From contig JAKOMP010000036.1 in NCBI GenBank assembly GCA_022241785.1, forward strand, positions 1 through 52,660: 52,660 nt of DNA, in the 5' to 3' direction. The translations under genes and the position numbers were made by a program. The stretch is from Cyanocohniella sp. LLY (GTDB taxonomy: Bacteria > Cyanobacteriota > Cyanobacteriia > Cyanobacteriales > Nostocaceae). The stretch's first letter is position 1. Each line of letters begins with the position of its first letter. Of this stretch, positions 1-8,673 are shown piece after piece. The notes below the pieces were generated by a model, which worked only from the letters and a program-made list of their open reading frames with translations, was not told the origin of the DNA and did not search any database.

Positions 1-114
1 TATTGGCTGCTTACTTAAAAATAGCCCTTTCCCCTTTGAATTAAGGCTTTAATTCAATTTCGAGTTTAAAAATAAGCGAACGCGCAGTAATAAATGCTGT
101 AAACAAACCAAATA

Positions 115-138
115 AAAGCCCGCAAATGCGGGCTTTTT
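115..138 (-). terminator. Rho-independent terminator of typA
   Basis: A perfect GC-rich stem (AAAGCCCGC / GCGGGCTTT) with a 4-nt loop is followed by a T-run when read on the minus strand. It lies about 20 nt past the typA stop. The flanking A/T runs would let it work in both directions. Confidence 0.85.
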
Positions 139-159
139 AAATCAATTAGACAAACTTAC

Positions 160-1950
160 TTAGCGTTTTGCGAACTTCTTCGCCACTTTCCGTAAACGAA
201 TTGATTCGGGTGTGACTTCCACCAATTCATCAGGGCCAATGTACTCTAACGCCCGTTCTAGACTCATGTCTATTGGTGTTTGCAGTTGTACCAGTTCATC
301 ACCACCAGCAGCGCGGTGATTGGTTAACTGCTTAGTCTTACAGACATTCAATTCCAAGTCTTGAGGGCGATTATGTTCTCCAATAATCATGCCTTTATAC
401 ACTTTAGTACCTGGAGTGATAAAGAATGCTCCTCTATCTTCCGCGTTTTTCATGGCGTAGAAAGTAGAAACACCTTCTTCAAAAGCAATGAGAACGCCTT
501 TGTTGCGGGCTTCAATGTCACCAGACAGGGGACGATAATCATGGAAACTGTGGTTCATAATACCTTCACCACGAGTCATCCGCATGAATTCACCCCGGAA
601 ACCAATCAAGCCACGGGCGGGAATAATAAACTCTAGTAGAGTCCGTCCATTGCCAATAACTTGCATATCTTGCATTTCGCCTTTGCGTTGTCCCAGGCGT
701 TCAATACAACTACCAACACCATCTTCGGGTGTATCTAGCGCTAGGAGTTCAAAAGGTTCGCAAGGTTGACCGTTGATTTCTCGGTAAATTACCTGTGGTT
801 GAGATACTTGGAACTCGAAACCTTCTCGGCGCATGGTTTCAATTAAAATACCCAAGTGTAATTCACCACGACCGCAAACTTGGAATTTATCGGGAGAATC
901 AGTTTCTTCGACTCGCAGGGCGACGTTGGTTTCTAATTCACGGAATAGGCGATCGCGTACTTGTCTTGATGTCACCAACTTACCTTCTTGACCAGCAAAG
1001 GGTGAATCATTTACCCAGAAGGTCATTTGTAAAGTTGGTTCATCCACTTTAATTAGTGGTAAAGCTTGCGGTTCGTTGGGGTCAGTAATGGTTTCCCCAA
1101 TATAAGCATCAGCGAAACCAGACACAGCCACAATATAACCTGCGGTGGCTTCTTCCATTTCCACCCGCTTCAGTCCTTCAAATCCCATCAATTTGGTAAT
1201 TTTGGACTTGACAATAGTACCATTTTCTGTAACCAAAGCCGCTTGCTGTCCAGCGCGGATAGTACCGTTGTGGATTCTGCCAATTACAATCCGTCCCAGA
1301 TATTCAGAATAATCTAAGGTGGTGACTTGCAATTGCAGGGGCTTGTTGATATCGCCGACAGGAGGTGGAACGTGTTGCAGAATCGCATTAAACAGGGGCT
1401 GCATATCTACCGCTTCTGCTTCCATGCTTTCCTTGGCGTAACCGCCCATACCTGAAGCAAACAGATAGGTAAAATCACACTGGTCTTCATCTGCGCCTAA
1501 TTCTAAGAACAGATCCAAAACCTTATCTACAGCAACGTGTGGGTCAGCTTGAGCGCGGTCAATTTTGTTAATAACTACGATGGGGCGCAGTCCTTTTTCC
1601 AACGCTTTTTTCAATACAAAGCGTGTCTGGGGCATGGGGCCTTCGTTAGCATCGACAATCAACAAACAGCCATCAACCATGCCGAGTACTCGTTCAACTT
1701 CGCCGCCAAAGTCAGCGTGTCCGGGAGTATCAACAATATTAATCAGCGTTTCTTTGTAGCGAACTGCTGTATTTTTAGACAAAATGGTAATACCCCGCTC
1801 CCGTTCTAGGGTGTTGGAGTCCATGACACAATCCGGAACGTCTTCACCTTCTCGGAAAATACCAGATTGTTTGAGGAGTGCGTCAACCAGGGTAGTTTTA
1901 CCGTGGTCAACGTGGGCGATAATGGCGACGTTGCGAATTGGGAGCGTCAT
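160..1950 (-). CDS. typA: Translational GTPase TypA/BipA
   Basis: A 596-aa ribosome-associated GTPase of the EF-G/LepA superfamily, known to affect ribosome assembly and stress adaptation. The G1 loop AHVDHGKTT spans residues 12-20, followed by the switch II motif [11 protein letters not shown] near residue 74 and the NKID motif near 128. The domain II and V-like parts and the C-terminal domain of the family follow, and the length is normal for TypA. The ATG start begins the conserved [17 protein letters not shown] block. No good Shine-Dalgarno is visible upstream. The gene stands alone, divergent from the sugar-nucleotide genes across a 760-bp gap, and is closed by a strong terminator. Confidence 0.97.
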   Translation of the reverse strand: MTLPIRNVAIIAHVDHGKTTLVDALLKQSGIFREGEDVPDCVMDSNTLERERGITILSKNTAVRYKETLINIVDTPGHADFGGEVERVLGMVDGCLLIVDANEGPMPQTRFVLKKALEKGLRPIVVINKIDRAQADPHVAVDKVLDLFLELGADEDQCDFTYLFASGMGGYAKESMEAEAVDMQPLFNAILQHVPPPVGDINKPLQLQVTTLDYSEYLGRIVIGRIHNGTIRAGQQAALVTENGTIVKSKITKLMGFEGLKRVEMEEATAGYIVAVSGFADAYIGETITDPNEPQALPLIKVDEPTLQMTFWVNDSPFAGQEGKLVTSRQVRDRLFRELETNVALRVEETDSPDKFQVCGRGELHLGILIETMRREGFEFQVSQPQVIYREINGQPCEPFELLALDTPEDGVGSCIERLGQRKGEMQDMQVIGNGRTLLEFIIPARGLIGFRGEFMRMTRGEGIMNHSFHDYRPLSGDIEARNKGVLIAFEEGVSTFYAMKNAEDRGAFFITPGTKVYKGMIIGEHNRPQDLELNVCKTKQLTNHRAAGGDELVQLQTPIDMSLERALEYIGPDELVEVTPESIRLRKVAKKFAKR

Positions 1951-2156
1951 AGGAGCTTTTAGTGAACTCTAGAGGGGGTTTTCAGATTTACATGTAAATG
2001 CTAAGTTGTTCTAACAGAATCGGGAATGATCAGCAAATTCTGTAAAGAAGCTTTAACAATTCTAGCGCAATCGTCACAATTCCGGGGACTTTTGTAAAGA
2101 CTCCCCAGGAATAAAAGCGCTTTAGTTGTAATTCATACCAGTGGTTGAAACTAGCT

Positions 2157-2247
2157 AGGACTTACGCACTCGTCATGAAAATAAAGGCTTTGAGATTGCT
2201 TCCCTACGGTCGCAATGACGAAAATACGTTAGGTTTACGTAAGTCCT
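2157..2247 (-). repeat. 92-bp TIR repeat family, copy 1
   Basis: The element is bounded by AGGACTTACG and its complement CGTAAGTCCT. The interior matches the copies at 17598 and 32240 when reverse-complemented, so this copy is inverted relative to them. A shared internal core reads CTTCCCTACGGTCGCAATGA. The size, terminal inverted repeats and absence of an ORF fit a MITE. Confidence 0.8.
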
Positions 2248-2411
2248 GCTAGCAAACAAAGCTTTGGGCAACAAGGCAGCAACTATAGACTAGGCTATTC
2301 ATTAAGAAAACTGCCAACAATTCAGTTATCTAATTGCTGGCACTTCTTCTGTTCTTGTCTCCCTTGCACTCAGTAAGGGGATGTTTTCTATTTGTCTTCT
2401 AACACTTATTA

Positions 2412-2433
2412 CTGAGTTATGGACATAACTCAG
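2412..2433. other. Perfect hairpin upstream of the UXS gene
   Basis: CTGAGTTAT and ATAACTCAG form a perfect 9-bp inverted repeat around a GGAC loop, about 280 bp before the UXS start. No T-run follows, so it is not a typical terminator. It could be an operator or an mRNA-leader hairpin. Confidence 0.4.
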
Positions 2434-2710
2434 AGGGCGAGGAAGAAAAAGTTGATTGCACTCTTGTGAGAAAACTTTATTTGATTAAAGATTTGATGAA
2501 TTCTTAGGTCAAACAAGACAATCATGAAGCGATGTTTGGTATTTTGCTAAATGAATTGTCCAAAGTCCAAAAGTTAAATATCTATCAAAATTACATAAAT
2601 AAAATCGTGAACTTTGTCCAATCTGCATTTTTGTATCTAGTATGGGTACTCTAAATAATAAGCTAAATAGCATAGCAACTATCAATCATCCATAAAGTAA
2701 CTGGGAAACT

Positions 2711-3646
2711 ATGAGAATTTTGGTGACGGGCGGTGCTGGGTTTATTGGCTCCCATCTCATTGATAGACTTATACCTGAAGGGCATGAAGTTATTTGTTTA
2801 GATAACTTTTACACAGGCGACAAACGTAATATCCTCAAGTGGATGGGAAATCCCTACTTTGAACTTATTCGCCACGACATCACAGAGCCAATTCGGTTAG
2901 AAGTAGATCAAATTTATCATTTGGCTTGTCCAGCTTCCCCAGTACATTACCAGTACAATCCTGTGAAAACCGTTAAAACTAACGTCATGGGAACATTGAA
3001 TATGTTAGGGTTAGCCAAACGTGTGAAGGCAAGGTTTTTCTTAGCTTCCACCAGTGAAGTCTACGGTGATCCTGAAGTTCATCCCCAAACCGAAGAGTAT
3101 AGAGGTAGCGTCAACCCTATCGGTATACGTTCATGCTACGACGAAGGCAAACGAATTGCGGAAACTTTGGCGTTTGATTATTACAGACAAAATAAAGTTG
3201 AGATTCGCGTGGCGCGGATCTTCAACACCTATGGCCCCAGAATGCTAGAAAACGATGGCCGGGTGGTAAGTAACTTTATTGTTCAAGCCTTACGGGGTAA
3301 TCCTTTGACTGTGTATGGTGATGGTTCCCAAACTCGGAGTTTCTGCTACGTATCTGACTTGGTAGAAGGCTTTATCCGCCTGATGAATGGGGATTACGTT
3401 GGCCCGGTAAATCTGGGAAATCCTGGTGAATACACAATTTTGCAATTAGCACAAGCTGTACAAAACCAAGTGAACCCAGACGCACAAATTAAGTATGAGT
3501 CATTACCATCTGATGATCCGCGTCGTCGCCAGCCTGATATTACAAAAGCCAAGACCTTGTTAAATTGGGAACCTACCATTCCGCTACAAGAAGGGCTAAA
3601 ACTAACAATAGAAGATTTCCGCAGTCGCATCACAGGCGATCGCTAG
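2711..3646 (+). CDS. UDP-glucuronate decarboxylase (UDP-xylose synthase)
   Basis: A 311-aa extended short-chain dehydrogenase that converts UDP-glucuronate to UDP-xylose in the cytosol, supplying xylose for exopolysaccharide or cell wall glycans. The NAD-binding GGAGFIGS loop sits at residues 7-14. The catalytic set follows: STSEVYG near 113-118 and Y143-x3-K147 in SCYDEGK. The [10 protein letters not shown] and GDGSQTRSF blocks are diagnostic of the UXS/dTDP-glucose dehydratase-like group, and HDITEP with [11 protein letters not shown] points to UXS. The ATG follows a weak GGGA. The next gene, 162 bp downstream on the same strand, makes its substrate. Confidence 0.92.
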   Translation: MRILVTGGAGFIGSHLIDRLIPEGHEVICLDNFYTGDKRNILKWMGNPYFELIRHDITEPIRLEVDQIYHLACPASPVHYQYNPVKTVKTNVMGTLNMLGLAKRVKARFFLASTSEVYGDPEVHPQTEEYRGSVNPIGIRSCYDEGKRIAETLAFDYYRQNKVEIRVARIFNTYGPRMLENDGRVVSNFIVQALRGNPLTVYGDGSQTRSFCYVSDLVEGFIRLMNGDYVGPVNLGNPGEYTILQLAQAVQNQVNPDAQIKYESLPSDDPRRRQPDITKAKTLLNWEPTIPLQEGLKLTIEDFRSRITGDR

Positions 3647-3808
3647 GATTTTGGTTCAGGGCAGTATACAATGCTGTCCTAAACCTGGGTGCAGGCTCAC
3701 CATATCAGTAGCCCGTACTGTAGTTACTGGTTTTACCAGTGGTATTTAAGTATCATAATTGACAAGTTCTCTTTGAAGACTAACCCAAAAAGCGAGGAGT
3801 TAAACTAA
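3647..3808 (+). promoter_or_regulatory. UXS-UGD spacer with the SD of the dehydrogenase gene
   Basis: The 162-bp gap holds an imperfect inverted repeat just after the UXS stop (GGTTCAGGGCAG against CTGTCCTAAACC) without a clear T-run. A strong GGAG Shine-Dalgarno lies about 10 nt before the UGD ATG at 3809. Co-transcription is plausible, but a separate promoter cannot be excluded. Confidence 0.4.
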
Positions 3809-5200
3809 ATGCGTGTTTGCGTAATTGGTACTGGTTACGTTGGTTTGGTTACAGGCGCTTGCTTGGCTCATATTGGGCATGACGTAATTTGTGTAGATAA
3901 TAACGAGGAAAAAGTTAAATTAATGAAATCTGGGCAGTCCCCCATTTTCGAGCCGGGACTCTCAGAAATTATGCAATCTGCCATTCAAACGGGTAAAATC
4001 CAATTCACTACAGATTTGGCAGCGGGAGTCAACCACGGGGAAATTCTGTTTATTGCGGTGGGGACACCACCTTTACCCACAGGAGAAAGTGATACCCGTT
4101 ATGTGGAAGCTGTAGCTCGTGGTATTGGGGCTAATCTCAATGGCGGTTATAAAGTCATCGTCAATAAATCTACAGTACCCATTGGTTCTGGTGACTGGGT
4201 GCGGATGATTGTGTTGGATGGTATCGCTGAACGGCAAAAAACACTCGTACCCGCAGGTGGAGTACCGAGTGATGAAAAAATACCTGAGTTTGTAGCCCAG
4301 TTTGATGTTGTCAGCAATCCAGAATTCTTGCGCGAAGGTTCAGCCGTGCTTGACACCTTTAACCCTGATCGGATTGTTTTGGGTGGCAATAGTCAAAGAG
4401 CGATCGCCTTAATGCAAGAACTGTACACCCCAATTGTCGAGCGTCAGTATGCGGAAGATAAATCTTTACCGCCTGTACCAGTTCTGGCGACAGACCTCAG
4501 TTCAGCAGAAATGATCAAATACGCTGCTAACGCCTTTTTGGCAACCAAAATTAGTTTCATTAACGAAGTTGCTAACATTTGCGATCGCGTCGGTGCTGAT
4601 GTTACCCAAGTAGCAAAAGGCATCGGTTTAGACTCCCGTATCGGTAACAAGTTCTTAAACTCTGGTATTGGTTGGGGTGGTTCTTGTTTCCCCAAAGATG
4701 TCGCTGCACTAATTCACACTGCTGACGACTATGGTTATGAAGCTCAGTTGATGAAAGCAGCTGTCAGCGTCAATGAACGCCAACGCCTGATTGCTTTAGA
4801 AAAACTCCAACAAGCCTTGAAAATCCTCAAAGGCAAAACTGTCGGATTACTCGGTTTGACCTTCAAACCTGATACCGATGACATGCGTGATGCACCTGCA
4901 CTCAACCTAATTGAGCAGCTAAATCGATTGGGCGCTAAAGTCAAAGCCTATGACCCCATCGTTTCCCAAACAGGCTTACGTCATGGTCTGACTGGCGTAC
5001 TGGTAGAAACTGATGCTGAACGCTTGGCTGATGGTTGCGATGCTTTGGTACTAGTTACTGAATGGCAGCAGTTCAGCACTTTAGACTTCGCAAAGATGGC
5101 CAAATTAATGAATAATCCTGTGATCATTGATGGTCGTAACTTCCTCGACCCAGAAAGTATGGTTAGAGCTGGTTTCCAATATATAGGTGTAGGACGATAA
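3809..5200 (+). CDS. ugd: UDP-glucose 6-dehydrogenase
   Basis: A 463-aa enzyme that oxidises UDP-glucose to UDP-glucuronate with two NAD. An N-terminal Rossmann domain starts with GTGYVGLVTGACLA at residues 7-20. The central catalytic region has the nucleophile Cys293 in GGSCFPKD. A C-terminal UDP-binding domain contains GLTFKPDTDDMRDAP, the family signature. Relative to many homologues there is a short extra stretch (AGGVPSDEKIPEF) before the SNPEFLREG motif, which is common in cyanobacterial versions. A good GGAG SD precedes the ATG. With the preceding decarboxylase it forms the complete two-step route from UDP-glucose to UDP-xylose. A terminator follows directly. Confidence 0.95.
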   Translation: MRVCVIGTGYVGLVTGACLAHIGHDVICVDNNEEKVKLMKSGQSPIFEPGLSEIMQSAIQTGKIQFTTDLAAGVNHGEILFIAVGTPPLPTGESDTRYVEAVARGIGANLNGGYKVIVNKSTVPIGSGDWVRMIVLDGIAERQKTLVPAGGVPSDEKIPEFVAQFDVVSNPEFLREGSAVLDTFNPDRIVLGGNSQRAIALMQELYTPIVERQYAEDKSLPPVPVLATDLSSAEMIKYAANAFLATKISFINEVANICDRVGADVTQVAKGIGLDSRIGNKFLNSGIGWGGSCFPKDVAALIHTADDYGYEAQLMKAAVSVNERQRLIALEKLQQALKILKGKTVGLLGLTFKPDTDDMRDAPALNLIEQLNRLGAKVKAYDPIVSQTGLRHGLTGVLVETDAERLADGCDALVLVTEWQQFSTLDFAKMAKLMNNPVIIDGRNFLDPESMVRAGFQYIGVGR

Positions 5201-5238
5201 AAAATTCACATTGTGTTTTTTGCTAATAAATAATCATG

Positions 5239-5266
5239 CCGTCTAGAAATTTCTAGGCGGTTTTTT
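5239..5266 (+). terminator. Terminator after ugd
   Basis: An inverted repeat CCGTCTAGAA / TTCTAGGCGG, with one G-T style mismatch, is followed by six T's about 40 nt after the ugd stop. It closes the UXS-ugd unit. Confidence 0.85.
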
Positions 5267-5269
5267 AAT

Positions 5270-5300
5270 GTTTGTAGTGAGGGCTTTAGCCCTCAATAAA
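5270..5300. repeat. Fragment of the TTTGTAGTGAG repeat family
   Basis: GTTTGTAGTGAGGGCTTTAG and the following CCCTCAA match the left arm of the repeats at 31736 and 39472. The right arm is missing here, so this is a partial copy or a minimal hairpin (GAGGGCTTTAGCCCTC). Confidence 0.55.
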
Positions 5301-5319
5301 CTGCAAAAATCACGTTATT

Positions 5320-6114
5320 TTAAGGATTCTGGGGAATACGTTCAATTTCAGCATATCCACTGAAAATCAAATTTTTTCCTTCCGTTTCTAAACGATTCAG
5401 CCGCATTTTTACCCCATCCAGGTCAAAGCGATCTAAATCAACCATATTATCTAAAATTTCCGCCAGTGCCATACTCAAATTTTGGGAGATTTCCCGTTGT
5501 GCTTCTGGGACTGATTCCAGTTCAACTTTAGGGTTTTTAAAAGAAATCCGCCGTCGCCGTTCTACAGCTACAGTCATGACCATATTTAGCGGTATGAGTT
5601 CACCATTATTTAAATCTGCTTTGGCTAACATCCGCAGGCGATTTTCTGGCAAGAGTTCTACCTGAATATCGGTAAAGGAAACTGGTTGACCGCCAGATAA
5701 TGCCGTTAAAGATGGTATAGAAAGATTAACTAAATGTTGCGTCACCAATTTCGCCTGAAAGGCTTGATTAATACCTGCTTCTGATAAAATTACTTGAGCG
5801 ATCGCTTGGGTGGGTTGCTTGAGGTTCAGCTTGCCACTCAGTACTGCACCGAAGTCTATGGCAACGGCATCAGTTTCAAAGGACATCTCCTCTACCCAAA
5901 AATCTTTGCGAATTACCAAGCCACGTCCACTCATTTTGAAGCTATCAATGCTGCCTTGCAACAGTTTGCTGGAGGGATAGCAGCGCACAAAGACTTCTAC
6001 TGACTCGCTTTGTGTAAACAAGTGGCGAATCGTTTGGCTAGCGACTGTGTTGAGCATTCGCTCTCCCCAATCTGTGCCTTTAGGATCTTTTAAACCAGTA
6101 AGTCCGCCGAACAT
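5320..6114 (-). CDS. DUF2993 (LmeA-like) protein
   Basis: A 264-aa member of the DUF2993 family common in cyanobacteria. Actinobacterial relatives (LmeA) bind phospholipid at the envelope, and no enzymatic role is established here. It has no signal peptide or clear membrane segment. The sequence from MFGGLTGLKDPKGTDWGERM onward is the conserved family start, so I chose the ATG at 6114. An upstream in-frame ATG at 6192 would add 26 residues but has an overlapping, badly spaced GGAG. The gene converges on ugd, with the terminator between them. Confidence 0.75.
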   Translation of the reverse strand: MFGGLTGLKDPKGTDWGERMLNTVASQTIRHLFTQSESVEVFVRCYPSSKLLQGSIDSFKMSGRGLVIRKDFWVEEMSFETDAVAIDFGAVLSGKLNLKQPTQAIAQVILSEAGINQAFQAKLVTQHLVNLSIPSLTALSGGQPVSFTDIQVELLPENRLRMLAKADLNNGELIPLNMVMTVAVERRRRISFKNPKVELESVPEAQREISQNLSMALAEILDNMVDLDRFDLDGVKMRLNRLETEGKNLIFSGYAEIERIPQNP

Positions 6115-6498
6115 GTAGTTTTGGGTCTCTAGAAGTTCTTTATACTTTTGTAACAAATTGTCAAGAATACAGCAAGCGATCCCATGATTCATTCTCCGAT
6201 CATGAGGCGAGCGATCGCTAATGTTGATAGTTCAATGTATTAAATATTACATATTTGTTATTAGAGGCTCAAATTTTTCTTGTTTACAAATCTATTCAAA
6301 GGCAAAATCTTAATTATCGCTTGGGTTTTATCTACCAGTGAGGATTTCAAAGAGGATGAGTAGGATTGAATTTCAACAGTAAATCTGGCTATAGATATCG
6401 TTTATCGTTTTAGGAATTTCTGTAATTAGTCGTGTTATTAGCTGTTAGGTGGGAATACTTTAAGAAAGTTATCAGAAAACTTTTTACCACTACAGAAA
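6115..6498. other. Divergent spacer before the dynamin cassette
   Basis: About 380 bp of AT-rich sequence between the DUF2993 gene (minus) and the first dynamin-like gene (plus). It contains a HIP1-related GCGATCGC near 6210. I see no ORF with coding character or RNA gene. It should hold the promoter of the dynamin pair. Confidence 0.5.
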
Positions 6499-8652
6499 AT
6501 GACATATCCCCATATTATAGAACTTGCAAAGCAGGGTGATACAGATGCGATCGCTCATTTCCTTAACCAATCCTTAAACTTTTCAGACATTCCCAAAATC
6601 TCGATTAAACAGGATTGTCTGAAAGTAGTCTTGGAGTTAGCCGCAGTTCCACAACAAGCTGAACTCTTACCAATAATCATTAGAGAGATAACGTATTTAA
6701 ACCTAGCATCTATCAAGACAGTCAAAGTTTACGGAAAACAAATCAAAACTTTTGATCCAGCTTGGAATTATAAATTTTATCTACGGTCAGAGCAGAGATC
6801 AGATTTTTCAATATCCAGCCAATATGAAAATAAAAGACATTCATCGACTTCTAAGCGACAGATGCCTATAGATAAAGTATCCCAAGCTGAATTTGAAGAT
6901 GCTTTAGAACAATGCTCACAAACAGCTACATTTGCTTATGATATCAGTCTAGAGTATGTCAAAAAAACAAAACTGATTATCGAAAATTTGAACTCTGATA
7001 TCAGAAACACTAGTAATCATCTATTAAGTAAGAAAGGTGCTAATAAATTTGAATTTGCTGGCACATTGAACCAGATACAGTCAAATATCAAAAGACTATC
7101 TCAAGAAAGTTTTGAAGATTTAGTTATTTCTTTAAATACAAAGAGAAAATATCTGAAAAATTTTACAGTCGCTCTATTTGGTAGAACAAAAGCAGGTAAA
7201 AGCACATTACGAAAAACACTGACTAGCGGTAATGGTAGCACAATTGGTAAAGGCTCACAACGCACAACCAGAGATGTTAAAGAATATAGCTGGCAAGGTT
7301 TACGATTACTTGATACACCTGGAATTGAGGCTTATAAAGGTGATGATGATACAAAACAAGCTAATGATGTAATTGATCAATCTGATATAGTTCTATTTTT
7401 AACGAGTGATGATTCTGTACAACCTGGGGAATTTGCAGCAATGGCACAGTTGCAGCAAATCAATAAATACTTTGCTGTAATTCTCAATATCAAGCATGAT
7501 ATTTCTAATGGGTTGGAAGATTTACAGATGTTTATTGATATACCAGAAATGGTATTTGATAAAGAGAGGTTATTACAACATCAACATCATATCCACAATC
7601 ACATTCAAGAATTTTTGAAGTTAGAGGATGTAGATATAACTTGTATTCATGCTCAAGCAGGTTTTTTAAGTACCAAAGAAGAATATCAAGAGTATAGCAG
7701 TCAACTTTGGGAATTGAGCAAAATAGAAAAACTATACTCCTTAATTACATATCAAATTTATGCAAATGGTCAAAATTTGCGGTTATCAACCTTCTCTGAT
7801 AGCTTAATTAAATTCATATCAGATATTTTTCAGAAATTATATGTTTCCCAGGAAGAATTAGAGAAGCAACGCAATTTAATGGAAGAACAAAAGAAAAAAC
7901 TTAGAAAGATATTTGATGAAATCAGAGCAGAAGGTAATCTTAAAATAAAGTCTCACTGTGAATCTTTATATAATCAAATAGAAAAGCAAATAGGTACTTT
8001 TGTTGATAAATATGCAGAAACTGATATTGAAGCCAGAAAGAAAGAATGGCAGAGAATAGTTAATCAAAAACATATTGAAGCCATGATGAAAGGTGTCATA
8101 AATGAAATATTTTTAGATTCAAAGGAAAAACTAAAGGAGTTTGAGCAAGAATATGAATATGATGTCAATAACATCAAGATTGACCTAGAAAATTTGAACA
8201 TTCGTGATATTCGCCAGGATGATACGGGAAAGTGGATAAAACGTGCTGGTGTAGCTATTGGTGCTGTTGGGGCAGCTGCTTTTGTAGCAGCAAATTGGTG
8301 GAATCCAGGTGGTTGGGTTGTTGCAGCAGGATGGTTTACTACAGCTGCTGGTATGGGGGCTGGTTTTGCAGGTAACTGGAAAAGTAGGGAAGATGATAAA
8401 AATTCCACAAAGAATAAAGAAGAAGAAAAAGATTATTTGAGAAAACAGGTTAAGGAAAATAAACAAGCAACTATAAAATCTTATCAGGATTGGTTTGAGG
8501 CAACTATAAAGCAGTACCAAAATCAAACTTTAGAACAGGTTGATGTATATATCAAAGGTTTATTTGCAATAATTCAAGACTTAGATCATGCTATTGCTGA
8601 AATAAGCAAAATTAATCAAGAAATTGAAACCGATTTTTCCAACTCTAAATAA
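6499..8652 (+). CDS. Large dynamin-like GTPase with N-terminal cyanobacterial domain (LeoBC-like candidate)
   Basis: A 717-aa protein of the bacterial dynamin-like/GTPase superfamily. Residues 1-95 (MTYPHIIELAKQGDTDAIAH onward) are a small domain that I recognise from the N-termini of other cyanobacterial proteins. A helical linker follows, then the GTPase domain: P-loop G228-RTKAGKST-236, a QRTTRD switch I-like stretch, DTPG at 272-275, and N330-I-K-H-D334 where the family has [N/T]KxD. After it come long predicted coiled coils (about 450-570). A Gly/Ala/Trp-rich hydrophobic segment at about 577-625 resembles a membrane-inserting paddle, and a charged coiled-coil tail ends the protein. No SD is seen. 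The next dynamin gene starts 21 bp after the stop. The role is unknown; membrane remodelling or anti-phage defence (Eleos-like) is inference. Confidence 0.85.
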   Translation: MTYPHIIELAKQGDTDAIAHFLNQSLNFSDIPKISIKQDCLKVVLELAAVPQQAELLPIIIREITYLNLASIKTVKVYGKQIKTFDPAWNYKFYLRSEQRSDFSISSQYENKRHSSTSKRQMPIDKVSQAEFEDALEQCSQTATFAYDISLEYVKKTKLIIENLNSDIRNTSNHLLSKKGANKFEFAGTLNQIQSNIKRLSQESFEDLVISLNTKRKYLKNFTVALFGRTKAGKSTLRKTLTSGNGSTIGKGSQRTTRDVKEYSWQGLRLLDTPGIEAYKGDDDTKQANDVIDQSDIVLFLTSDDSVQPGEFAAMAQLQQINKYFAVILNIKHDISNGLEDLQMFIDIPEMVFDKERLLQHQHHIHNHIQEFLKLEDVDITCIHAQAGFLSTKEEYQEYSSQLWELSKIEKLYSLITYQIYANGQNLRLSTFSDSLIKFISDIFQKLYVSQEELEKQRNLMEEQKKKLRKIFDEIRAEGNLKIKSHCESLYNQIEKQIGTFVDKYAETDIEARKKEWQRIVNQKHIEAMMKGVINEIFLDSKEKLKEFEQEYEYDVNNIKIDLENLNIRDIRQDDTGKWIKRAGVAIGAVGAAAFVAANWWNPGGWVVAAGWFTTAAGMGAGFAGNWKSREDDKNSTKNKEEEKDYLRKQVKENKQATIKSYQDWFEATIKQYQNQTLEQVDVYIKGLFAIIQDLDHAIAEISKINQEIETDFSNSK

Positions 8653-8673
8653 TTAGCACAGGAGACTTAAAAA

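Larger units (their letters stand above)
1951..2710. other. Divergent intergenic region between typA and the UXS gene
   Basis: This 760-bp non-coding spacer must hold the promoters of both flanking genes. It contains one copy of the 92-bp TIR repeat (2157-2247) and a perfect 9-bp-stem hairpin (2412-2433). I see no tRNA or convincing short gene here. Confidence 0.7.

Noticed and set aside
6115-6192. 26-residue N-terminal extension of the DUF2993 protein
   Set aside because: Family similarity begins at the ATG at 6114, and the GGAG before the upstream ATG is only 1 nt away from it.
8064-8526. Minus-strand ORFs of 113-114 codons within the first dynamin gene
   Set aside because: They are antisense shadows of the Gly/Ala-rich segment and charged tail, and lack their own start signals.
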